This document shows, piece by piece, positions 1-7,751 of a stretch of DNA of 19,758 nt; position 1 is the stretch's first letter, and every line of letters starts with the position of its first letter. Made by a program: the position numbers and the translations under genes. A model generated the notes under the pieces. It ran no database searches. It had not been told where the DNA came from and worked only from the letters and a program-made list of their open reading frames with translations. The DNA comes from Paracamarosporium sp. OC-R06-R3. Taxonomy: Eukaryota; Ascomycota; Dothideomycetes; Pleosporales; Didymosphaeriaceae. The stretch covers positions 1-19,758 of the forward strand of contig JACVRA010000676.1 of the NCBI GenBank assembly GCA_019828545.1, in the 5' to 3' direction.

Positions 1-135
1 TAAGTAGATTATACTATTATAATTTTTTATAATAATTTATAGTAATTTTATACTATTATATATAATTTAAATTTTAGTAAGGTCTTAATACTTTAACTAA
101 CTTATTTATATAATTAACTTACTTATAAAGTATAT
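1..135 (+). mobile_element. 3' end of a pogo-type element (family B, copy 1), RIP-mutated
   Basis: The window opens inside a transposon end. Bases 1-135 align with 3769-3905, from the transposase stop codon through the terminal repeat, and the differences are mostly C-to-T and G-to-A. Both copies carry the same internal tandem duplication near the end (seen unmutated at 3858-3890), so they belong to one subfamily. A TA at 136-137 fits a target-site duplication. The rest of this copy lies to the left of the window. Confidence 0.75.
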
Positions 136-143
136 TACTACTA

Positions 144-166
144 GTTACTATAAATTATAGTAACTA
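144..166. repeat. Short perfect hairpin
   Basis: Bases 144-153 and 157-166 are exact reverse complements around a 3-bp spacer. It lies in AT-rich DNA between two transposon copies. No function can be assigned, and AT-rich RIP DNA makes such hairpins easily. Confidence 0.4.
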
Positions 167-184
167 ATAGTTATAAATATTAAA

Positions 185-333
185 AAATACTCTAAAATTA
201 AGGTCTTAATTAATATTTATAAAGTAGAGGATTTAAAGGTATATAAATAGTTTCCTAACTATAATAGTTAAGGCTATTAAAAAGCTTATAAAAGGCGCTA
301 AGATAATAATATATTTTTTAATATTAATAACTA
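185..333 (+). mobile_element. Family B pogo-type transposase fragment (copy 2, part before the nested insertion)
   Basis: This stretch aligns with the reverse complement of about 19140-19260, the coding region before the C-terminus of the right-hand family B transposase. The visible frame near 268-333 reads KAIKKLIKGAK, where the right copy reads EALKKFNKGAA. The copy is heavily RIP-mutated. The frame resumes at 3499 after removal of the 334-3496 insertion, which shows that both pieces were one gene. TA at 332-333 is the left target duplication of the nested element. The N-terminal part of this copy is missing. Confidence 0.75.
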
Positions 334-689
334 TTATATTTATATATATAATATATATATTTACGTAATATACACCCCCTACTAAAAGTAGTTTAGGTAA
401 AAATAAGGCTTTAAAGCTACTTAAAATTAATATTATTATAAGATTTTTTAATAGAGTACTCTATTAATTCTTATAATTAATTTATACTATTTATATCTAT
501 TTAAAAGGTTAATATTATAGCCGAATTATATTAATTTAATTAGTATAGTAGATATGCCCTTAAGAGCCTTACTAGCTCTTATAGTATTAATACTCTATTT
601 TTAATACTTTTTATTTTATAAAAGAGGTTATAAGGCCTTTTACTTACTCTTTTAAAATAGTTATAAAGCTTTTTTAGTATTATAAGTAG

Positions 690-1914
690 ACTTTTAAGTA
701 GTATATTAAGTTATTTTTTAATTTTCTTCTTTTTCTTTATCTTCTTTATTATCTTATACGTAAGATGCTTCTTTTACTAGATTTTTTCCTTATATAGTTT
801 AACTACCTTTTTTAGTTTTACTATTTTAGCTTTTTAAAACTACTACTTTTTCTCCTTTTACTTTTTAATTAATTAATATACTTTTACCTTCTTTAGCTTC
901 TTTAATAATTAAAAGATTATTTTATTATAATACTTTTTATACTATTAAAGGTTTAAAACTTTGCCCTTCTTCTTATACCTCTTTTTAATAAATAGGGCCT
1001 CCCTTAGCCTATTATTATTATACTAAAGTAGCTTATTTTAAATAAATAAATAGTAAACTAATTTATAAAACTTTTAAATTTCTTTACTACCCTAATCCTC
1101 TACTATTAATTATATAAGCCTATTTAGCTTTCTTTAGTTATAATTACTAAGTCTTAATAAGAAGCCTAATTTTAAGTCTTAATCTTTAATAAATTTATTT
1201 AAGATAAAAGTAGAATTAAAAAGTAATATATTAGTTACTTTATATAAGTTAAAAATTATTAATTCTCTAAAAAAGTCCTTTTATACCTTTTAAAATAGTA
1301 GAAAGAAGTCTCCTTTATTAATAAAAACTAAGCTTTAGCTCTTATAAAGGTATTTTAATAGCTTAGTTAAGTAGGTAAAGAATAGAGGCTTAAATAGGCC
1401 TACGTCTAAAGGCTAAAGTGTATAAGTTAAATAAGAAGGTAGAATAGCTAAAAAAATCTAATTCCTATTATAATAATTAATAAAATCTATAAAAATATAA
1501 AATTTATAGTTATTTAAAATTAAAAGCTTATAAAATTAATATAAGGCTAGCTTTATATAATAATTAAATATCTATTTAAGCTAGGTAAGTCTAATATTAT
1601 TATTTATTTAACTAAAGGATAATAAAGTAATAAAAACTTAATAGTATTCTACCTTAATATTTTCTACCTAAGTAGATTAGATAGCTTTATTAACAGCCTT
1701 ATAAATTAGGCCTAATAGTAAAGTTAATTTATTAGTATATATATATATTAAAATAGTAATTTATACTTAGTTTTTATTTTAAAGTAATACCCTACCCTTC
1801 TTATTCTCTTATATATACTTACTAAATATCCTTTTTAATTTATTAATAATACTAATCAGGTAGCCTTTCTTATTTATATTATAAATATACTAAGAATTAA
1901 TCTAATACTAATTA
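690..1914 (-). pseudogene. Family A transposase relic, DDE core and lysine-rich C-terminus
   Basis: Read on the reverse strand with stops ignored, this matches the DDE_1 domain of fungal pogo-type transposases. LLILNNYKFY (about 1500-1530) stands where the family has LLILDGHNSH, so the catalytic Asp has become Asn through G-to-A changes. IFLAILPS and PLDVGLFKPL follow (about 1385-1460), then INKGDFF, then a basic tail REALFIKKRYKKKGK (about 961-1010) and a Lys/Glu-rich coiled region. Stops are mostly TAA or TAG at positions where relatives have Gln or Trp, the RIP signature. The lower boundary is approximate. Family recognition is from memory of the motifs, not a search. Confidence 0.75.
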
Positions 1915-1920
1915 ATTTTA

Positions 1921-2945
1921 CCTAGGCTAATAAATAGGTAGGGTATATTTAAAGGTTAAATAGGGGTTAAGTTTAAAATAGTCTAAGTATAAGTAGAGTT
2001 AAAATTAAGTTAGTTAAAGCTTAAGTAAAGGTAAAATAAAAGTAGTTAAAGTATTAAATAAAAATAAAATAAAGATAGTTAAAGTATTAAATAGAGGTAA
2101 AGTAGACATAGTTAAAGTATTAAGTAAAAGTAAAATAAATATACCTACTAAATTATTTATAAATAATTATTTAATTATAAAGTTTTATTATAGTATTATT
2201 ATTTAAAATATATTTAAAATATATATTTTTATTTAATAAGACCTACTTTAACTCTATTATATAAAACTCTATCTCTACTTAATATATTAATAACTTCTAC
2301 TTAACTTCTACTTAATATATTAATAACCTCTACCTAACCCCTACCTAAAAAAAGTACTAAAAATCTAGGTAGGGATTAAGTAGAGATTAAGTAGTCTTAT
2401 ATAAGACTTTTATTTTAACTAGGCTAGTAAATAAATAAGAGTTAGGTTAAAGTAAAGGTTTTATATAAGACTATCTAACCTCTACCTTACCTCTACCTAA
2501 ATTTTTAATACTTTTTTTAGGTAAAGGTTAAGTAGAGGTTATTAATATATTAGGTAGAAGTTAAATAGGGGTTATTAATATATTAGGTAGGAGTAGAGTC
2601 TTATATAATAGAGTTAAAGTAGATCTTACTAAATAAAAATATATATTTTAAATATATTTTAAATAATAATACTATAATAAAACTTTATAATTAAATAATT
2701 ATTTATAAATAACTTAGTAGGTATACTTACTTTATTCCTACCTAATACTTTAACTACCTTTATTCTACTCCTACTTAATACTTTAACTACTTCTACTCTA
2801 TTTTTATCTAATGCTTTAACTACTTCTACCCTATCTTTACCTAAGCTTTAACTAACCTAACCTTAACCCTACCTATACTTAGACTATTTTAAACTTAATT
2901 TCTACTTAACTTTTAAGTATACTCTACTTATTTACTAGCCTAATT
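1921..2945. repeat. Long near-palindromic inverted repeat (about 500-bp arms) inserted in the family A transposase
   Basis: Arms 1921-2421 and 2444-2945 are reverse complements about a centre near 2432, with a loop of roughly 20 bp. For example 2141-2151 pairs with 2714-2724. In the stretches I compared, most mismatches between arms are transitions, so the arms were RIP-mutated independently. It separates the N-terminal part of the family A transposase (from 3407) from its DDE part (below 1914), so it is a secondary insertion. No coding capacity is seen. A module near its centre and ends recurs unmutated at 19268-19330. It resembles a foldback or MITE-like element. Confidence 0.75.
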
Positions 2946-3000
2946 TTAACTTAACCTCTACCTATTTACCAGCCTAATTTTGCCATATAGGTAGGTAAAG
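2946..3000. repeat. Extra terminal unit of the inverted-repeat element
   Basis: The reverse complement of about 2960-2990 repeats the terminal module of the palindrome seen at 2920-2945 (core AGGCTGGTAAATAGGTAG). The right end of the element therefore carries a tandem second copy of its end unit. Alignment with the unmutated 19268 copy shows only transitions. Confidence 0.5.
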
Positions 3001-3407
3001 TAGAGTTAATATTTATTATTTAAATTAATTTAATAGTAATTACTATCTATATTAATTATTTATTATAAGATAAGCTAATTGTTTTATTAGTTAATAAATT
3101 AAATAATCTAGCTTTCTAAGACTAGCTCTCTTACTATTATAGAGGCAAAACTCTAGATTATCTCTTTAGTAGGTAGTAGGTGTCTCTCTATAAGTCTTTT
3201 AATATATCTAATAAGCTCCTGCTCTTATTGTGGGTTGAGTTTCTACTGGTTAAAGTTCTTGACTTATAGAGGGCGCGTTAGGCCTTTGTGCCTTCGGGTC
3301 AACGTAGATCGTACAATATAATATTTAGTAGCAATTTTCTTATACGAAAACTCTTTTCTAGGTTCTAGAGCTTCTATCTCTGCAATCGCATCGTCAATTG
3401 GAGCCAT
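3001..3407 (-). pseudogene. Family A transposase relic, N-terminal helix-turn-helix part
   Basis: A reverse-strand frame starts at the ATG at 3405-3407 and reads MAPIDDAIAEIEALEP, then EFSYKKIATKY and VRSTLTRRHKG. This is the HTH (Psq/CENP-B-like) N-terminus typical of fungal pogo-type transposases. The frame stays open for about 50 codons and then meets repeated stops at former Gln codons as RIP sets in below about 3240. It ends where the inverted-repeat element begins. The GC-rich start lies beside the intact terminal repeat at 3443-3496. Confidence 0.8.
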
Positions 3408-3498
3408 ATTGGTGGAGTTATGAGGCTGCGAAGTTTTGGTTGTTTTAGTGGGGGGTGCGCATCACGTGAACATGCGCATCACGCGCACGGACACGGTA

Positions 3499-3905
3499 AG
3501 CGCAATGCTAAGCTTCAAGCTGCTAATGAGGCCGCCACACGACGTAAATCGCATAAAAGAAAGCGTGTACAGCGTAAGGGAGTTCTAATAGCTAAGGAAG
3601 GCCTACGGCTAGCCACTCTAAAGGACTTTACAGCGCGTAGTGATAGGAAGAAGGCGAAGAAGAGGGCGCGCGCTAATAGAGGCGAATCAACTCAACGGCG
3701 CTGTAGACGCTGTAGCCAGCCTAGGCACAATAGAACAACGTGCAAGCAAGCTGTAGAAGTAGATTCTAAGTAGATTGTACTATTACGATTTTTTATAGTA
3801 ATTTATAGTGATTCTGTACTATCGTGTATAGTTTAGATTTTGGTGAGGGCTTGGCACTCTGACCGACTCGCTTGTCTGACCGACTCGCTTATGAAGTAGG
3901 TACGT
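3499..3905 (+). mobile_element. Family B pogo-type element, 3' half (copy 2 after the nested insertion)
   Basis: This contains the transposase C-terminus (3499-3773) and the 3' untranslated end. It closes with an ACGTAC-type terminus (reverse strand) at 3905 followed by TA at 3906-3907. The C-terminus ends in a zinc knuckle, C-x2-C-x4-H-x4-C in CRRCSQPRHNRTTC, as in many fungal pogo-type transposases. It is almost free of RIP although the upstream half of the same gene (185-333) is saturated. An open frame from the ATG at 3420 to 3773 (117 aa) fuses terminal-repeat sequence of family A to this C-terminus and is not a real gene. Bases 3858-3890 hold a tandem duplication of about 17 bp. Confidence 0.85.
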
Positions 3906-4320
3906 TAAGCCGTGTTACAGGGCTATCAGACAAGCCGCTGTTACAGAGCAACCTTGGGGGCTAGAGAGCCACAAGGGGTGCACGGGTATATGTATGTGAG
4001 AGCCATGCGAAAGTGGGACTTTCGTATTCTAGTCTTTTGTCCACGCGCGGCGTGGTGCAGCGGTTAGGCGTGTACACAGGCTCCTGTACGGCCCCCGTGA
4101 CAAGCCGTGGAAGTTGATACCGAATATACTTCCGAAAGCCGAATTCCGGAAATAAAGTATCAAATTCGGTAGTTGTATAGTATATCCGGGAATGACTTAC
4201 TATTTCCTTTAGTTGTAGTGATTGAAATCAATACAATATATATTTGAAGTATCTTGTTCTGTGCAATCATCCTTTGTTTTCCCAACATTTTGCCAATATC
4301 ACCTACTACGGCCCCTGCAA
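3906..4320 (+). promoter_or_regulatory. Region upstream of the SDR gene, with a CCG cluster
   Basis: This is the non-coding lead-in between the transposon end and the first gene. Four CCG triplets fall within 29 bp (4120-4122, 4132-4134, 4139-4141, 4146-4148), and a CCGGG lies near 4186. Zn2Cys6 regulators bind CGG/CCG half-sites, so this could be an operator for the regulator encoded at 14344. That is inference. A tRNA-like stretch lies at about 4046-4120. No convincing TATA box was identified. Confidence 0.35.
4046..4120 (+). repeat. Possible tRNA-derived (SINE-like) relic
   Basis: TGGTGCAGCGGTTAGG near 4053-4068 closely resembles a Pol III A box with tRNA D-arm. It is followed by a 5-bp potential stem (GTACA/TGTAC) at the anticodon-arm position and by AGTTGATACC near 4112, a weak B-box match. 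The anticodon loop would have 8 bases and no acceptor stem closes, so it is not a functional tRNA. It could be a decayed SINE head or a chance match. Confidence 0.3.
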
Positions 4321-5181
4321 ATGCCTAAAGTTTTTCTAGTGACGGGCTGTTCCAGCGGCTTTGGCCAAGAACTTGTCCAAACTATAATAGACCGTGGGGA
4401 CTACGTCGTCGCGACCGCTCGAAAGACAGCGGCTTTGAGCAACTTTGAAGCCACAACTAGCCAGAATTTCCTACCACTTCCGCTTGACATATGTAACATG
4501 CCTCAAATTCAAGAGACATTCGCCTCGGCCATGGCTTATTTTGGACGGATTGATGTCGTTGTCAACAATGCTGGCTACGGGCTTGTCGGGCCATTCGAGA
4601 CTTTGTCGATGGATCAAATATCTGCTCAAATGAGCGTCAACGTCTTCGGTACCATGGAGATGACTCGGAAGGCAATCGATGTAATGCGATCTCAGCAACC
4701 TCCCGGTGGTCACATCGTGCAGCTTTCCTCTATCAGCGCACATCGGTGCAAGCCGAACTTCAGCCTTTATTGCGCCTCAAAATGGGCTTTGGAAGGATTC
4801 ACAGAATGTGTTGCTCAAGAAATGCATCAGTCGTGGAATATTCATTTCACTATGCTAGAGCCCGGCGGCTTTCGTACAAATTGGGCAGCTGGCGGTCTCG
4901 ATTTCGGCAACCTCGCTGATATGAACCAATACTACCCACACTTCGACGTACAAGAGACGATGAAGAAGATGCATGGCCGGCAGCTTGGAGATCCAGTAAA
5001 GTGCGCGGCCCTCATACATGACATTGCGCACATGGAAGATCCACCCCTTCGAATTCTAGCCGGTAGCGATGCCGTCGAGGCATTTCAAGGTATTCTCAAA
5101 AATTATCAATCTAATACAAAACACTGGGAAGTCCTAAGTCATTCGACAGACTTTAAAGAGGAGGATAAGGTGACTCCATGA
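4321..5181 (+). CDS. Classical short-chain dehydrogenase/reductase (SDR), 286 aa
   Basis: A cytosolic NAD(P)-dependent oxidoreductase, probably acting on a hydroxyl or keto group of a small molecule. The Rossmann glycine motif TGCSSGFG is at residues 8-15, NNAG at 82-85, and the catalytic residues are N107, S137, Y150 and K154 (YCASK). R34 after strand 2 (ATARK) favours NADP(H). The single exon fits the family's usual length. The frame is open from an upstream ATG at 4222, but I chose 4321 because the Rossmann strand begins right after it (MPKVFLVTG) and the extra 33 residues look untranslated. The gene is first in the island and runs in the same direction as the dioxygenase, 756 bp upstream of it. 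Substrate unknown; an SDR next to a dioxygenase often oxidises the new hydroxyl, which is inference here. Confidence 0.92.
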   Translation: MPKVFLVTGCSSGFGQELVQTIIDRGDYVVATARKTAALSNFEATTSQNFLPLPLDICNMPQIQETFASAMAYFGRIDVVVNNAGYGLVGPFETLSMDQISAQMSVNVFGTMEMTRKAIDVMRSQQPPGGHIVQLSSISAHRCKPNFSLYCASKWALEGFTECVAQEMHQSWNIHFTMLEPGGFRTNWAAGGLDFGNLADMNQYYPHFDVQETMKKMHGRQLGDPVKCAALIHDIAHMEDPPLRILAGSDAVEAFQGILKNYQSNTKHWEVLSHSTDFKEEDKVTP

Positions 5182-5937
5182 GACGTGTTGCATAAAGGAT
5201 CAAGGTCGAGCTCATCTTGTTTTTACCACTTTATGATCCATGACTTCAACCCCGAATGACCTGAGTGAAACAACAAAGAATCTTACCTCGTCATCCGACC
5301 AGTCTGCGTTCAATATATGCAGTTCCCGTGCGAGTGTCAGCTGTAGTATCGGCCTTAGATTGCGCGCAGAGCGTTTCAATAGCCAATACCTTCAATATAT
5401 TTATGTAAGACTTCCTTCGAGTTGCATATGTCAAATTATGATGTGGGTGATATTGCTATCATAATATCCACGTCGGGATGAGGGGTTGACAGATTAACTG
5501 ATCGGAAGGTTCAGATCTTTTTGATACATTCCCTTAGAAAAGAAGCATTCTTCAAAATCCAATTGGCTATATTGCCGATACCCTCGGGTCTTTAAAGATT
5601 AAGTGGACCTTCAACGATACCTCACGTCACAAATCATCGGAAGTTCAGCTAGGTTGACTAGCGCCATTCATAATTGGTGGCTCGGGAAGACTAAATACGT
5701 GTGACTAAAGAGTTCCGAGATAGCGATGGGAGAAGGACAAGCGGAAAATTGGAGTGTTTATCATCCATTAAGTTGGCGCGCAGGATGAGCTTGATTTGCA
5801 GTATCTCGGGCAGCAACAAAGATATATGTAGCCGTCGTCGTCATTCCTTAGCACGAAGAGTTTGATACAAATTGCGGTAAACACCTTTACTGTAAATCCA
5901 CACATCATATCATTTAGTAACCCTCCAGTTACACACC
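5182..5937 (+). promoter_or_regulatory. SDR-dioxygenase intergenic region / dioxygenase promoter
   Basis: 756 bp without a convincing gene; a 74-codon open frame at 5240-5464 has no recognisable features. It holds CGG-N5-CAG at 5638-5648 (TCGGAAGTTCAG), which differs by one base in one orientation from the CGG-N5-CGG sites near the regulator and RidA, and CGG-N6-CAG at 5503-5514. A CCAAT lies near 5559. These are candidate regulator and CCAAT-complex sites by pattern only. Confidence 0.35.
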
Positions 5938-7177
5938 ATGTCCGTTATCTCAACCCCCGCGCAACCGTTATTCGACGGGAGCGCCGAAGTCCATGAGCTG
6001 GACCTTCCAGTTCCACCTTTTGACCCATCTATACATTTGAACTACAAGCCTCCGACCACCCGACACTCCTTCACTGAGCTTGGGCTCCCAATTCCTAAAG
6101 GATGCCCGGACGTCTGTTTTGTGGAACCTTTCCAGCTCTTTTCTACCGAGGGAATCAGAATGATCCGAAGAGAGGTATTCCGTAAGTCCTTCTTGGACAA
6201 ATTCCTGAGATCATGGGAGCGAGCTCCTTGCATCATTGGAGGTCACGCAAATCTTGAGGATGTAAGATCATTCTACCCGTTTCTATGCTGATTACCTGAT
6301 ACGTCTCATGCATGTAATTCCTCAGTTCTGCTGTGGTAGTGCATGAGAAGTGGTACAGGTAGCTCAGATCACCAGCAGCAACGTACTTAATCTTTCATAG
6401 GAAGGAAAATTTATCTCTGAGGCATGGCATCACCCGGTCACCCAGGCGGCAGTCAATGATGCCTTTGGCTGTTCGTTGACACATCAGTTGGGAGAAAATG
6501 ATCTGGGTTATATCAACGTTCAACTCGGGCCCGAGGGCGTTGCGGGCGTCTATAAACTTGGAGAAACCCCTTCGAAGCCTCTGCCTGGAAGTGAAAACCT
6601 GCCGAGCTCAGCTTACGACGAGATCCCCGTTGATAAGTGGCACAAGGACATGACCCCTGTGACTGTCGTCCTCATGCTCAGCGACACTACTACTATGATT
6701 GGCGGAGAGACCGCAATTAAGACAGGCGACGGCCGAGTCATCAAGTCTCGCGGGGCTGCAATGGGTGGTGCGATCATGATTGCTGGTGGCTACACAGAGC
6801 ATGCTGCACTGCGCGCTCAAAACTGCACCGAGCGACTTACAATGACTGCTTGCTTCAATTATACCGACCCGGACGCCGATGACAGCGCGACAACGCTCAA
6901 GAGTGTCAATCCAATGTTTGACAACATGGCGGACACGCTTGACGGCTTTATGCTGCAGAAGGTTCGTCGCCTTCGCGATCGTTGTGATATTGCACTGGCT
7001 CGTATTGAGGAGCGCCGGGGACAGAATGAGATGGTTACAAGGGAGGAGGTGGAGCCGTGGGTGAAGGACCAGGTGCAACTGCTCAAGCACACCTGCTGGG
7101 AGATGTTTGAACGCATACCAAACTATCTTGGTCAAGACCTCCCACCTAGTGCGCTCGACAAATACCTCGAAGAATAA
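5938..7177 (+). CDS. Putative Fe(II)/2-oxoglutarate-dependent dioxygenase, 366 aa, one intron
   Basis: Exons are 5938-6261 and 6401-7177; the intron of 139 bp (GTAAGA...CATAG) is phase 0. A facial triad is visible: H189-x-D191 in WHKDMTP and a distal H242 in YTEHAAL, followed 11 residues later by R253 in TERLTM, placed like the Arg that binds the 2-oxoglutarate carboxylate. The 51-residue gap and the loop IGGETAIKTGDG between the ligands fit the double-stranded beta-helix fold. Such enzymes hydroxylate, desaturate or demethylate small molecules. About 110 residues after the core form a charged, probably helical C-terminus. The N-terminal 100 residues (proline-rich, then a helical region) match nothing I recognise. 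AATAAA overlaps the stop. The exact subfamily and substrate are unknown. Confidence 0.8.
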
Positions 7178-7751
7178 ATGTAGCGAAGATCGTAAATCTG
7201 AATTGATTCAGTTCATAACTGTCGCGACCCATTGCCGCGCTCCTAGTATGCTGCGAACTCGTATAATGCTAGCATTCGCCGATGAAAGTACAAAGGAAAG
7301 TTATGCAGTGGATAGTTGGTGTTTCTTCACCGTGGAAGTCCGGACAGTTCACATACACTTAGCCAAGACGTCAGAGATCACGCTATCGATTCTTCCACTG
7401 ATGAAGACTCAGAATGATTCTTGTCTTAGGTAGTATTCTGGATCATGGTCGCCAGTCCCGTGACTTGCAAGCTTGTGCAGACGCCTCCATATGATTTTGA
7501 ACACTGAAGTGTTTTCCTCGAAACATGGATAGAAAAGGCTCGGATGCTACGAAGTTGAAAGCCAGAACACTCATTGACCATAGATTTGATGGCAATCCAA
7601 GGTAATACCATCATGCAGGTAATCATGGAACTGAATACTTATGTTTCAAAGGTTTCTGAAGCTAAATCTTCCTGTACAGCAAAAAAACCGTAACATACAT
7701 GTGAAATACGCCAAATGTGAACAGAAGACAAGTTGGTGTAACTGAACAGGA
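7178..7751. other. Convergent intergenic spacer between dioxygenase and permease
   Basis: 574 bp separate two convergent stop codons. Open frames here are short and show no domain, splice logic or composition typical of a gene. It presumably holds the 3' UTRs of both neighbours. No repeat or RNA gene was seen. Confidence 0.5.

Larger units (their letters stand above)
334..3496 (-). mobile_element. Complete but dead pogo-type element (family A), nested in family B copy 2
   Basis: The two ends form terminal inverted repeats of at least about 54 bp. Aligning 334 onward with the reverse complement of 3496 gives only C/T and G/A differences over that length: the left arm is RIP-saturated and the right arm is GC-rich and intact. 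TA flanks both ends (332-333 and 3497-3498), the usual Tc1/mariner-pogo target duplication. The reverse strand carries a transposase relic: an N-terminal part from 3407, an interruption by a long inverted repeat, then the DDE and C-terminal parts. Total length is 3163 bp including the secondary insertion. Many in-frame stops arose from CAA or CAG, so it cannot move by itself. Confidence 0.85.

Noticed and set aside
2030..2160. CRISPR-like array (repeated GTTAAAGTATTAA units)
   Set aside because: The spacing is irregular and spacers are not unique; the units are degenerate internal repeats of the palindromic element in a eukaryote.
1..3200. Centromere or mitochondrial-type AT-rich DNA
   Set aside because: Nearly all of it is explained by RIP-mutated transposons whose intact relatives are present in the same window.
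4222..4320. N-terminal extension of the SDR from the ATG at 4222
   Set aside because: The extra residues resemble translated leader, whereas the second ATG sits directly before the Rossmann strand as in the family.
5240..5464. Small gene of 74 codons between SDR and dioxygenase
   Set aside because: Low-complexity residue pattern, no domain, no splice partner, and it lies in a promoter-length spacer.
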